DNA of 64,000 nt, from positions 62,001-126,000 of the forward strand of contig WRLM01000002.1 in assembly GCA_009777615.1 (NCBI GenBank), written 5' to 3'. Source of the DNA: Candidatus Methanoplasma cognatum. Its GTDB lineage: Archaea; Thermoplasmatota; Thermoplasmata; Methanomassiliicoccales; Methanomethylophilaceae. The position numbers were made by a program, and so were the translations under genes. Each line of letters starts with the position of its first letter. Position 1 is the stretch's first letter. The notes beneath the pieces were generated by a model, which did not search any database, was not told where the DNA came from, and was given only the letters and a program-made list of their open reading frames with translations. Shown here piece after piece: positions 17,495-26,045 of the stretch.

Positions 17495-18502
17495 ATGGCA
17501 CACGTCGCAACTTGGAAGAAGGACATGGTGAGCGAGATCGTCAAGGACATCGTGGATAACCCTGTTGTCGCAGTGGTCGACATGCATGGTATCCCGGGGC
17601 AGCAGATCCAGGCCATGAGGGCCGGGCTCCGCGAGCACGCCAAACTCAAGATGACCAAGAACAACCTTATGCTCTTGGCCCTTGATGAGGCCGCAAAGCA
17701 GAGGCCGGGCGTCGAGGCGCTGAAGGACTCTGTGCACGGCCAGTGCGCCATAGTCGCGACGGACATGAATCCGTTCAAGCTTTACAAGAAGCTCGAAGCG
17801 ACGATGACGCCCGCCCCCGCCAAACCGGGGCAGCTGGCGCCCATGGACATAGTTGTTCCTAAGGGACCGACCCCGTTCGGCCCCGGTCCGATCATCGGTG
17901 AACTTCAGAAGATAGGCCTACCGGCCGCCGTAGAGGCCGGAAAGATAGCGATTAGAAAGGAAACGACACTGGTTAAGAAGGGAGAACCCGTTCCAGCCGG
18001 CGTCGCCGCGATGCTTCCCAAGCTGAACATCCTTCCCATGGTAGTGGGAATGGATCTGAGGTCGGCCTTCGAGGCCGGCACCCTTTATGGGAAAGACGTA
18101 CTCGCGATACCTGATGATTACTACTCGACAATGTTCGCTACGGCCGTATACAACGCTCGCGCGCTGGCGATAGAGATCGTATATACAACAAAGGAAACGA
18201 TTGTACCGCTCGTCACGAAAGCGTTCAGAGAGGCAATGGGCCTTTCGATATCGGCCGCGATACCGACCAAAGAGAATATCGAGATACTTCTTGCGAAGGC
18301 AGACAGTCAGATGCTTGCCGTGGCTTCCGTGTCAGGATACAGCAACGACGCCATCGCCGCCAGGTTGAACACCGCGGCGGCAGCCGTTGCGGTCAAACCT
18401 GCGGCGGAACCCGCGAAACCGGAGCAGAAAGTTGAAGATGAAGAAGAAGAACAGGTCAGCGAAGAAGACGCAGCAGCTGGCCTGAGCGCATTATTCGGCT
18501 AA
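17495..18502 (+). CDS. rpl10: 50S ribosomal protein L10 (P0)
   Basis: A 335-residue stalk-base protein. The N-terminal rRNA-binding domain (to about residue 110) is followed by the archaeal/eukaryal insertion domain, then helices that bind L12 dimers, an Ala/Pro/Glu-rich hinge and the terminal peptide [14 protein letters not shown]. That last peptide is shared with L12. GGAGG precedes the ATG. It lies 11 nt after rpl1. Confidence 0.97.
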   Translation: MAHVATWKKDMVSEIVKDIVDNPVVAVVDMHGIPGQQIQAMRAGLREHAKLKMTKNNLMLLALDEAAKQRPGVEALKDSVHGQCAIVATDMNPFKLYKKLEATMTPAPAKPGQLAPMDIVVPKGPTPFGPGPIIGELQKIGLPAAVEAGKIAIRKETTLVKKGEPVPAGVAAMLPKLNILPMVVGMDLRSAFEAGTLYGKDVLAIPDDYYSTMFATAVYNARALAIEIVYTTKETIVPLVTKAFREAMGLSISAAIPTKENIEILLAKADSQMLAVASVSGYSNDAIAARLNTAAAAVAVKPAAEPAKPEQKVEDEEEEQVSEEDAAAGLSALFG

Positions 18503-18517
18503 AAGGAGTTGAAATAA

Positions 18518-18841
18518 ATGGAGTATATTTACAGTGCAATGGTGCTTTACTCTGCTGGCAAAAACATAACCGAGGACGGCATAACCGCGATCCTCAAGGC
18601 AGCCGGAGTAGAGTCGGACGCAGCAAAGGTCAAAGCACTGATCGCTTCACTCGAGGGAGTTGACATAAAGGGGGCCATCGCATCGGCCGCCGTCGCAGCA
18701 GCCGCGCCCGCGGCCGCAGCAGCAGCACCCGCAGCAGCCAAAGGAGCACCCGCAGCGGCACCCGCAGCGGCGGAGGAGCCTGAGGAAGAAGCAGTCAGCG
18801 AAGAGGACGCAGCAGCTGGTCTGAGCGCTCTGTTCGGATGA
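18518..18841 (+). CDS. rpl12: 50S ribosomal protein L12 (P1/P2 type)
   Basis: A 107-residue archaeal stalk protein: N-terminal dimerisation helices (1-55), a long Ala/Pro hinge (about 60-85), an acidic stretch, and the factor-recruiting tail [14 protein letters not shown] that is the same as the tail of L10. AGGAG precedes the ATG. It ends the operon. Confidence 0.97.
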   Translation: MEYIYSAMVLYSAGKNITEDGITAILKAAGVESDAAKVKALIASLEGVDIKGAIASAAVAAAAPAAAAAAPAAAKGAPAAAPAAAEEPEEEAVSEEDAAAGLSALFG

Positions 18842-18919
18842 ACGGGAAGTTTATCTTGACAAGATCAAAACCTCTTACACAACATCTTTATTTTTGTTCC
18901 TGTATGTTGCAGCGGTCAT

Positions 18920-19219
18920 ATGGATCCGACTGAAAAGGTCATTGTAAGGCTTCCGCAGGATACTGTGATAGTTCTCCAGGCGCTTGTAGACAGAGGAGAG
19001 TATGACAGTTTATCCGAGAGCGTGTCGGATGCGATAAGGAAGATGATCGAATCCAAATTCACTCCGAAGGAGATATCTAAGATCGTGAACGAGCATGCCA
19101 GAGAGAAACCCATTAACATGGAATCGCTGCTCACGGATGGTGAACAGGTCTCGACGGACGACGCCATCAGAAAAGCGGTCAGGGATTATATCAAGTCGAT
19201 GATGGAGCCGGAGGAATGA
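18920..19219 (+). CDS. Ribbon-helix-helix DNA-binding protein
   Basis: A 99-residue protein whose first ~50 residues fit the ribbon-helix-helix fold: a strand (KVIVRLPQDT), a helix and a turn with SLSESVSDAIRKMI. The C-terminal half is charged and helical and may bind a partner. It lies 1 nt before the FtsZ-like gene, whose TTG start has no separate promoter, so the two are almost certainly co-expressed. It may autoregulate the pair. The DNA target is unknown. Confidence 0.8.
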   Translation: MDPTEKVIVRLPQDTVIVLQALVDRGEYDSLSESVSDAIRKMIESKFTPKEISKIVNEHAREKPINMESLLTDGEQVSTDDAIRKAVRDYIKSMMEPEE

Positions 19220-19220
19220 T

Positions 19221-20084
19221 TTGGCCGGAAGGACCCTGGTCATAGGCTCAGGAGGCGCAGGCCAGAACACGGTATCCAAGATACCGGAGGATCTGGGGAC
19301 CCCCGTGGTCACCATCAACACCGGCGATCACGGCTCCACCATATCCATGGCCGACGGCAGCGTGGACGGGTGCAGAGGGGACCACGATCTCGGCTGGGCT
19401 CTTGCATATGATTATAAAGAGGACATACTCAAAGCCGTCTCAGGGTACAAGAACGTCATCGTGACCGCGGGGCTGGGAGGAGGGACCGGATCTGGCACGA
19501 TCCCCGTCATCGAGGAATGCGTCAGAGAAACGAAAGGAAAGATGATCTCCGTCGTAAGCATACCGATGCCGTTCGAGGCCCGGCGCAGGGAGACCGCGCT
19601 GAAACAAATGAAGAAAGTGATCCAGATATCGGACAGAACGATCCTGTTCGATATCGGCAAGATGCCGTCCAGAGGCGGCGGGTCGCTGCCGATAAGCAAG
19701 GCGGTATCCCTGGCGGATGAGATGATGAAAGAGGCGGTCGTCAGGATCCATGATATGTTGGAGGGCCCGTTCTTCAGCACCCTGAGCGAGAAGGTGTATA
19801 CGATCGCGTACAGATCGTCAAGCGACCCGGTGGATGCCGTCGTGTCAGCAATGGACGAATACCTCTTCGACGCGGACCCGCGTTACGGAAAGATCATCGC
19901 GACCTCCGACTCAGAGATAGGAAAAGCGGACAGCGAGGCGATAACCAAGGCGATAGGCAACGCGACCGGGATACTCCCGGAGATAGTACCTGGCAGGGGG
20001 AAGGAAGGTCACGGGATACTGTTGTTCATTCCCATTTCTTACCGTTCCTTATTATCTTCGAAGCATCGCCGAATATCCCCATGA
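19221..20084 (+). CDS. Divergent FtsZ/tubulin-superfamily protein
   Basis: A 287-residue protein with the FtsZ GTP-binding elements: GSGGAG (residues 9-14), the tubulin signature GGGTGSG (86-92) and FEARRR (118-123). The helix after it is recognisable, but the T7 synergy loop, normally NxDxxD, is replaced around residues 184-193 by FSTLSEKVYT, so the catalytic aspartate is missing. A short second domain follows. FtsZ is usually longer than 350 residues. It is probably not the division FtsZ but a regulatory or membrane-remodelling relative. The start is TTG at 19221; the 3' end overlaps the SpoU gene by 59 nt. Confidence 0.8.
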   Translation: MAGRTLVIGSGGAGQNTVSKIPEDLGTPVVTINTGDHGSTISMADGSVDGCRGDHDLGWALAYDYKEDILKAVSGYKNVIVTAGLGGGTGSGTIPVIEECVRETKGKMISVVSIPMPFEARRRETALKQMKKVIQISDRTILFDIGKMPSRGGGSLPISKAVSLADEMMKEAVVRIHDMLEGPFFSTLSEKVYTIAYRSSSDPVDAVVSAMDEYLFDADPRYGKIIATSDSEIGKADSEAITKAIGNATGILPEIVPGRGKEGHGILLFIPISYRSLLSSKHRRISP

Positions 20085-20739
20085 TCGTGTTGTACTCATA
20101 TTTCGTGGGGATGGAGCGTCCCATCATGCGCCTGAACATCACCGAGGTATCCGCCCTTCTGTGTTCAGGGTAGTCGATGGCGTCCATCAGGTCGTCGAAG
20201 AAACCGAACATATAGTCCTTCTCCTTCCTTTCGGCGGGCTCCGGCCGTTTTATCACGTTCCCTATCTGGAACAGTTCGTACATCACCAATGCGGCGGCGT
20301 GCGACAGGTTGAGCACAGGATAAGCGTCACTCGCCGGGATATTGATCAGGAGGTCGCATTTGTTCAGCTCCTCCTGGAACAGGCCGATGTCCTCTCTTCC
20401 GAAAACGACGGCGACCCTTTCTTCATATCCGGAAAGGGCCTGAGCGAATTCCCTTACCGGAACCGGGACCCGGGTGTAGTTCCTGTCCCCTTTTGTGGTT
20501 ATTCCGCTTGTGCCGACCACGAGGAAACAGTCCTCGACCGCTTCTTCCATCGTCCCTACTCTCACCGCCCCGTCCAGGATGTCCGAGCCGTGCTTCGCCC
20601 TGCGGTAAGCGTCCTCGCCTATCTCGCACGGTTCCACGAGATAAAGATCCCTGAGATCGAAATTTGCCATTGACCTGGCGACAGCGCCTACATTCCCCTC
20701 GAACTTAGGGCCTACTAGAACTATCCTTATTTCAGGCAT
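20026..20739 (-). CDS. TrmJ-like SpoU tRNA/rRNA 2'-O-methyltransferase
   Basis: A 237-residue SPOUT-fold enzyme. N-terminal IVLVGPKFEGNVGAVARSMANFDL is the family start, and the knotted SAM site contains GTSGITTKG, FGREDIGL and INIPASDAYPVLNLSHA. Archaeal TrmJ enzymes methylate the ribose at position 32 of tRNA; that role is inferred. The start at 20739 was chosen over an upstream extension. The ATG overlaps nothing coding, but the 3' end overlaps the FtsZ-like gene. Confidence 0.88.
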   Translation of the reverse strand: MPEIRIVLVGPKFEGNVGAVARSMANFDLRDLYLVEPCEIGEDAYRRAKHGSDILDGAVRVGTMEEAVEDCFLVVGTSGITTKGDRNYTRVPVPVREFAQALSGYEERVAVVFGREDIGLFQEELNKCDLLINIPASDAYPVLNLSHAAALVMYELFQIGNVIKRPEPAERKEKDYMFGFFDDLMDAIDYPEHRRADTSVMFRRMMGRSIPTKYEYNTIMGIFGDASKIIRNGKKWE

Positions 20740-20791
20740 GCTGCCGTTGCTAGAACATAAATCTATATCAACTGTACGCTTACACAGGAAG

Positions 20792-21547
20792 GTGAACATA
20801 CCCACGGACCACCCCCGCTACAGATCCCTCATGGTACGGGAAAGATTGTCGGAGATGGTCGACAAAGGTCTCGTGACCCGGACTGGTCTGATCTCCCACG
20901 GCAGAGGAGAGGCCTTCGACTACCTGATGGGAGAAAGGAGTCCGGAACCTTCTTTGAGAGCAGAACGGGCCGCCGCAGCCTACCTTCTGAGGGCTAAGAA
21001 TCCGGTCGTATGCGTAAACGGTAACGCGGCCGCTCTGGACCCGGGGAACCTGATAGCATTGGCGAGAGAGATCCCGGCAAAGATCGAGGTGAACATCTTC
21101 CACAGAACCGAGGAGAGGATGGAACTCCTAATATCACACCTTGAGAAGAACGGCGCCGGCGAGGTTCTCGGAAGGGACCCTGACACAAGGATACCAGGGC
21201 TGAGTTCGGACCGCGCCATGTGCACTAAAGAAGGGATATACGACTCGGACGTGATCCTCGTTCCGATAGAGGACGGCGACCGGGCAAAGGCGCTGGCGGA
21301 TATGGGGAAGATCGTCATCTCGATAGATCTGAACCCTTTGTCGAGGACGTCGAGGACGGCCGCCGTCTCGATATCGGATGAGATGACCCGGGCGCTGGAG
21401 AACATCATAGGTGCGGTAAAGGAGATGAGGGGGAAACACGACGTGATCGAGGAAACGATAAGGACGTTCTCCAACGAACGCAACAGAAAAGAAATTGTAG
21501 AGGAGATATGTTCTTTTCTCAGATCGGAATTTGATAGGGGTGGTTGA
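20792..21547 (+). CDS. Phosphopantothenate synthetase (4-phosphopantoate-beta-alanine ligase)
   Basis: Archaea make coenzyme A by phosphorylating pantoate first and then joining beta-alanine; this DUF137-type protein performs the second step. The segment IPTDHPRYRSL followed by LISHGRGEAFDYL is diagnostic. The chosen start is GTG at 20792: an AT-rich TATA-like stretch about 25-35 nt upstream suggests a leaderless transcript, and family members begin here. The longer frame from 20738 has no similarity. It is directly followed by the SAH hydrolase gene. Confidence 0.9.
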   Translation: MNIPTDHPRYRSLMVRERLSEMVDKGLVTRTGLISHGRGEAFDYLMGERSPEPSLRAERAAAAYLLRAKNPVVCVNGNAAALDPGNLIALAREIPAKIEVNIFHRTEERMELLISHLEKNGAGEVLGRDPDTRIPGLSSDRAMCTKEGIYDSDVILVPIEDGDRAKALADMGKIVISIDLNPLSRTSRTAAVSISDEMTRALENIIGAVKEMRGKHDVIEETIRTFSNERNRKEIVEEICSFLRSEFDRGG

Positions 21548-22786
21548 GTGGATGAGCTTTTGAAAAAGGGCAGTTTGAGGCTTAAGTGGGCGTACGAGCA
21601 CATGCCGGTGATGAAGGAGATAGACCAAAGGTTCCGCGAGGAGAGGCCGTTCGAGGGCGTGAAGATAGGAATGGCGCTGCACACGGAGGCTAAGACCGGC
21701 GTGCTGGCGGTAACGCTGGCGAACGGCGGCGCAAAGATAAGGCTGGCAAGCTGCAATCCGCTTTCGACGGATGACTCAGTGTCATTGGCATTAAAGGAAG
21801 AATACGGTCTTGAGGTACATGCGAAGAAAGGAGAGACCCAGGATGAATATTATTCCAATCTCAACAAGGTCCTGGACCTTAGACCGGATATGATCATAGA
21901 CGACGGCGCGGATCTGATCGCGATGGTCCACACCGTCCGCAGGGACGCGATCGGCGGCGTAAAAGGAGCAAACGAGGAGACGACCACCGGCGCCGCAAGG
22001 CTGAGGTCCATGGCGGCGGAAGGAAAGCTTGAGTTCCCTGTGATATCGGTGAACGACGCGAAGATGAAGTTCCTTTTCGACAACAGATACGGGACCGGCC
22101 AGTCCGCATTCGACGGATGGATGAACGCCACGAATCTGGTGGTCGCCGGCAAGCGCCTTGTGGTGGCCGGTTACGGCTGGTGCGGAAAGGGAGTGGCCAT
22201 GAGGGCGAAAGGCCTCGGAGCCTCCGTGACGGTATGCGAGGTGGATCCGGTCAAAGCGATAGAGGCCAGAATGGACGGTTATGAAGTGATGAGGATGACC
22301 GACGCCGTAAGTACAGCGGACATAGTCATGACAGTCACAGGCTGCAGGGACATCCTCAGAGAGGAACACTTCCGCGCCATGAAAGACGGCTGCGTCATGG
22401 GCAATGTCGGGCATTTCGATAATGAGATAAACAAAGGCGATCTGGAAAAATTATCCGCATCAGTCAACAAGGTAAGGGACTTCATCGACGAATACAGAAC
22501 AAAGGACGGAAGGAAGCTGTACCTCATCGCGGACGGCAGACTGATGAATTTAGCGGCGGGACAGGGGCACCCCGTGGAGATAATGGACACGAGCTTTGCC
22601 GCTCAGGCATTGTGCATGGAACACATCCTCGGGAACAGCGCGGAAATGAAGAACATAGTACATGACGTTCCGGGGCCCATAGACACCGAGATAGCGAACA
22701 TAAAACTGCGCTCGATGGGCATAACGATAGATTCGCTCACGGACGCTCAGAAAAAGTACATGTCTGGATGGGAAGAAGGAACGTGA
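21548..22786 (+). CDS. ahcY: S-adenosylhomocysteine (or S-inosylhomocysteine) hydrolase
   Basis: A 412-residue enzyme that removes the product of SAM-dependent methylation. It shows GMALHTEAKTGVL, the active-site stretch CNPLSTDDSVS, the NAD loop VAGYGWCGKG, and the C-terminal IADGRLMNLAAGQGHP. Length and gaps match the archaeal subfamily. In some methanogens the true substrate is S-inosylhomocysteine, made by a deaminase; sequence alone does not decide. The start is GTG, immediately after the previous stop. Confidence 0.94.
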   Translation: MDELLKKGSLRLKWAYEHMPVMKEIDQRFREERPFEGVKIGMALHTEAKTGVLAVTLANGGAKIRLASCNPLSTDDSVSLALKEEYGLEVHAKKGETQDEYYSNLNKVLDLRPDMIIDDGADLIAMVHTVRRDAIGGVKGANEETTTGAARLRSMAAEGKLEFPVISVNDAKMKFLFDNRYGTGQSAFDGWMNATNLVVAGKRLVVAGYGWCGKGVAMRAKGLGASVTVCEVDPVKAIEARMDGYEVMRMTDAVSTADIVMTVTGCRDILREEHFRAMKDGCVMGNVGHFDNEINKGDLEKLSASVNKVRDFIDEYRTKDGRKLYLIADGRLMNLAAGQGHPVEIMDTSFAAQALCMEHILGNSAEMKNIVHDVPGPIDTEIANIKLRSMGITIDSLTDAQKKYMSGWEEGT

Positions 22787-22794
22787 GGGATAAA

Positions 22795-23934
22795 ATGAGA
22801 ATAGCAATAATGACAGACAGCTATCTTCCGACGAGGGACGGCGTCGTTACCGCTGTTATGACCCTAAGCAAGTCGCTGAGGGATCTGGGCCACACTGTTT
22901 TCATCATCGCTCCAGACCCGGGGAAGGATCAGAGGGAACCCGGGGTCTATTATTTCCCGGCTATGAGGTTCAACAAATATCCGGATTATTTCCTCCCGGT
23001 GTTCCCTTCCGGGAAAAAGGAGCTCATCGAATCCCTGAATGTGGACATAATCCACATACACGGAATAGCGTTCATGGCCCTCAAGGGGCTCATCGTCTCA
23101 AGGTCGACGGGCGTGCCGGCGGTCACCACATACTGCACGAACGTTGTCGACACGCTTGAATTCTATTCCCCCGTCCCGATACCTATGGACATCCTGTCCA
23201 AACTTGCCTGGATATACATAAGGAACTTCATGAAGAGGCCGAGCTGCATAATCGGGTCCACTCCCGCTACGCTGACGGAATTCGAGGAGAACGCGGTCCG
23301 TACGAAACGCACGGCGGTCATTCCCGTGGGCATAGACGTCAGCAGGTTCAGGACAGGACTGGACGGCTCCGAGATAAGGAAGAGACACGGGTTCACGGAT
23401 GAGAGGGTGGTGATACACGTCGGAAGGGTATCCTATGAAAAGAACATAGGGGTGGCTGTAAAGGCATTCAAGCACCTTCCGGACGACGTCAAACTTATGA
23501 TAGTGGGAAAAGGCCCGGCCCTCCAGGATATGAAGGATCTGGTGAAGAACGAGGGACTGGAGGACAGAGTGATATTCACGGGGTTCGTTCCGGATGACGA
23601 ACTTGCCCTATATTATTCGGCATCGGACGTTGTTGTTTCCGCATCGAGGTTCGAAACCCAGGGGCTCACGATCACGGAGGCTATGGCATGCGGCCTTCCC
23701 GCCGCATGCTCCGACGGAAGGGCGTTCCTGGATGTCGTGGTGGACGGAGTGAACGGGTTCCTTTTCAAAGACACGCCCGAAGAGTGCGCCGAAGCGATAA
23801 TGAAATGCCTGGAAAGCAAAGAAGGCATGTCCGCGAACGCGAGAAAGACCGCCGAGGAATATTCGATGGAAGCCACCGGGAAGAAGATGATATCTCTGTA
23901 CGAAAGCGTGGTAAGCAGCAGGAAGTCCTCGTAA
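22795..23934 (+). CDS. Glycosyltransferase family 4 protein
   Basis: A 379-residue GT-B enzyme. The N-terminal domain begins MRIAIMTDSYLPTRDGV; the C-terminal nucleotide-sugar domain has HVGRVSYEKN, IVGKGP and the E-x7-E motif in SRFETQGLTITEAMACGLP. It resembles archaeal lipid or glucosyl transferases such as those acting on diacylglycerol-type lipids. The next-but-two gene makes archaetidylinositol phosphate, and PimA-type mannosylation of that lipid is a plausible role (inference). It is 8 nt after ahcY. Confidence 0.88.
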   Translation: MRIAIMTDSYLPTRDGVVTAVMTLSKSLRDLGHTVFIIAPDPGKDQREPGVYYFPAMRFNKYPDYFLPVFPSGKKELIESLNVDIIHIHGIAFMALKGLIVSRSTGVPAVTTYCTNVVDTLEFYSPVPIPMDILSKLAWIYIRNFMKRPSCIIGSTPATLTEFEENAVRTKRTAVIPVGIDVSRFRTGLDGSEIRKRHGFTDERVVIHVGRVSYEKNIGVAVKAFKHLPDDVKLMIVGKGPALQDMKDLVKNEGLEDRVIFTGFVPDDELALYYSASDVVVSASRFETQGLTITEAMACGLPAACSDGRAFLDVVVDGVNGFLFKDTPEECAEAIMKCLESKEGMSANARKTAEEYSMEATGKKMISLYESVVSSRKSS

Positions 23935-23965
23935 AATCATTATAACCGCAATCAATACTTGATGC

Positions 23966-24883
23966 ATGGCCGGCGAAAGACCATTCCTGTCCGTTTACGG
24001 ACATGTCACGATCGATCAGATAATCTCCATCGACAGATTCCCGGAGATAAACGAGACGGTCGACGTACTGTCAAAAAGCACCACCCTCGGAGGGACCGGA
24101 ACGAACATCGCGATGGCCGCCGCAAAGCTCGGCGTCCCCACGGCAATATGTACGTTCGTAGGTGAGGACTTTCCAGGCAGATATGAGGATGAGATGAGAG
24201 CGTCCGGACTGATAATGGACGAGATGGTCCGGATAGAAGGTCACGAGTCGTCGCAGGCGATCGTCGTGAACGACTCGAAGATGAGACAGAAGGTCATTTT
24301 CAACCAGGGGCCGCAGGGAAGTGCCAGCAGCCTGAACAATCTGCTTACGAAGAACGCCTCGGCATCCCCGTATGTACACTTCTGCACCGGAGAGCCGGAT
24401 TATTACATCTCAGTGATGAAAGCGATAAGAGGGGCCGGCCCCCGCATAGCGCTGGACCCCGCTCAGGAAACATATAAGATGTGGGACACAGAAAAGATGC
24501 GGAATGCCCTTTGCTTTTCGGACGCGCTCTTCTGCAATAACTACGAAGCGAGGGTGATCGAAAGATATCTCGGGATAGAGAATGTTCTGGACATAGAGAA
24601 GGGTCTCGTGGTCTGCACCGAAGGCGAGAAGGGAAGCGCCGCCAAGATAGACGGAGAGAGGATAAGGATCCCGGCGGTAAAGGGAAAGACTATCAGGGAT
24701 GCGACCGGAGCAGGGGACGCTTACCGCGCTGGCTTCTACTGCGGACTGTATAACGGGTTTGATAAACGCGAATCCCTGATCCTCGCGTCGGCGACGGCGT
24801 CCTTTGTGATCGAGGAGGTCGGGGCGCTGACCAACATACCTGAGTGGGAAGAGGTGCTGGAACGCGCCGACGGATACCTGTGA
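23966..24883 (+). CDS. PfkB family carbohydrate or nucleoside kinase
   Basis: A 305-residue ribokinase-fold protein. The N-terminal GGTGTNIAMAAAKLG and the C-terminal signature DATGAGDAYRAGFYCG, containing the catalytic Asp, are both intact. The substrate could be a sugar or a nucleoside; nothing in the sequence fixes it. It is flanked by a GT4 gene and AK6, and begins 31 nt after the former. Confidence 0.88.
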   Translation: MAGERPFLSVYGHVTIDQIISIDRFPEINETVDVLSKSTTLGGTGTNIAMAAAKLGVPTAICTFVGEDFPGRYEDEMRASGLIMDEMVRIEGHESSQAIVVNDSKMRQKVIFNQGPQGSASSLNNLLTKNASASPYVHFCTGEPDYYISVMKAIRGAGPRIALDPAQETYKMWDTEKMRNALCFSDALFCNNYEARVIERYLGIENVLDIEKGLVVCTEGEKGSAAKIDGERIRIPAVKGKTIRDATGAGDAYRAGFYCGLYNGFDKRESLILASATASFVIEEVGALTNIPEWEEVLERADGYL

Positions 24884-24887
24884 TAGA

Positions 24888-25415
24888 ATGATGATAGCGA
24901 TAACTGGAACGCCCGGCACCGGGAAGACGCATCTCGCCGAAGAGCTCAGACTCAGAGGATATGACGTACTGGATCTGAATGAGCACATCAAGAACAATGG
25001 GCTGCTTGAAGAGAAGGATGAAGCGAGGGACACATACTGCGTCGATACGGACGCTCTCGACCTTTCTCTCGAAGCATACAGGGCCGGAGGGATGATCATC
25101 GTCGAGGGGCACATCTCCCATTGCGTGGGTTGCGACATGGTGATCGTGATCAGGTGCCGCCCCGATACCCTCGCAAAAAGGCTGAGGGAACGCGGATATT
25201 CCGAGGACAAAGTGAGGGAGAACGTCCAGGCGGAGATACTGGACGTGATACTCTGCGAATCGGCCGAGACCGGCGTCCCGGTGTTCGAGCTGGATTCTTC
25301 CGACCACTCCACAGAGGAAATGGCGGACATGGCCGAAGGGATCATCAAAGGGAATACCGATAAATACGGACCTGGCAATATTGACTGGACAGGGGAGTTG
25401 GAGAAATGGTTCTAG
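24888..25415 (+). CDS. AK6/Fap7-type adenylate kinase
   Basis: A 175-residue P-loop kinase with GTPGTGKT at residues 7-14 (8 residues earlier if the second ATG is used) and the AK6-specific HxxH-type motif IVEGHISHC. Fap7 in eukaryotes and its archaeal relatives aid maturation of the small ribosomal subunit via S11. Two ATGs lie in tandem (24888 and 24891). The stop overlaps the start of the next gene. Confidence 0.9.
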   Translation: MMIAITGTPGTGKTHLAEELRLRGYDVLDLNEHIKNNGLLEEKDEARDTYCVDTDALDLSLEAYRAGGMIIVEGHISHCVGCDMVIVIRCRPDTLAKRLRERGYSEDKVRENVQAEILDVILCESAETGVPVFELDSSDHSTEEMADMAEGIIKGNTDKYGPGNIDWTGELEKWF

Positions 25416-26044
25416 ACGGGCAGAGGGGAAAGGCGGACTTCGCTTTGGCCCCGGTCGCCAAAAAGCTGATAAACGTCAATCCGAACATCATATCCTGGAT
25501 AGGCCTGATACTGGCGTTCGTCTCCGGACTGTTGCTGTTTCTCAGCTTTGAATACCATTATCTGCTCCTGCTCGGTGCGGCAGCGGTCCTGGCGTCCGGA
25601 TACTTCGACGCTTTGGACGGAAAGGTCGCCAAACTTGCGGGGAAAGCCTGCGATAAGGGGGATTATCTCGATCACGTTTTTGACAGGTACGCGGATGTTT
25701 TCATGATAGGCGGAGTCGCGGTGAGCGCCTGGTGCAACCCATACATCGGGCTGCTGGCTCTCGTCGGCGTCCTGTTGACGTCATACATGGGAACGCAGGC
25801 CCAGGCGATAGGAGCTCCGAGGCTGTATGCGGGATTGCTCGGAAGGGCGGACAGGGTGGTGCTGAGCACGCTCTTCCCGATAATACAGTTCATAATGCTC
25901 TGCCTGGGATATCCCTCGATAGAGATCGCCGATTATTCAATAACGTGGCTGGAGATCATGATGATCTGGTTCGCGGTCGTCGGCAACCTGACCGCCGTTC
26001 AGAGAGGCATAATCACATGGAAGAATCTCTCTAAAAGAGACTGA
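25406..26044 (+). CDS. CDP-alcohol phosphatidyltransferase, probable archaetidylinositol phosphate synthase
   Basis: A 212-residue membrane enzyme with about six helices. The catalytic signature D-x2-D-G-x2-A-x9-G-x3-D-x3-D is complete at residues 68-93 (DALDGKVA, then GDYLDHVFD). The family joins an inositol phosphate or another alcohol to CDP-archaeol; the sequence pattern and size best fit archaetidylinositol phosphate synthase. It overlaps the AK6 gene by 10 nt and ends 1 nt from the convergent priL gene. Confidence 0.85.
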   Translation: MVLDGQRGKADFALAPVAKKLINVNPNIISWIGLILAFVSGLLLFLSFEYHYLLLLGAAAVLASGYFDALDGKVAKLAGKACDKGDYLDHVFDRYADVFMIGGVAVSAWCNPYIGLLALVGVLLTSYMGTQAQAIGAPRLYAGLLGRADRVVLSTLFPIIQFIMLCLGYPSIEIADYSITWLEIMMIWFAVVGNLTAVQRGIITWKNLSKRD

Positions 26045-26045
26045 C

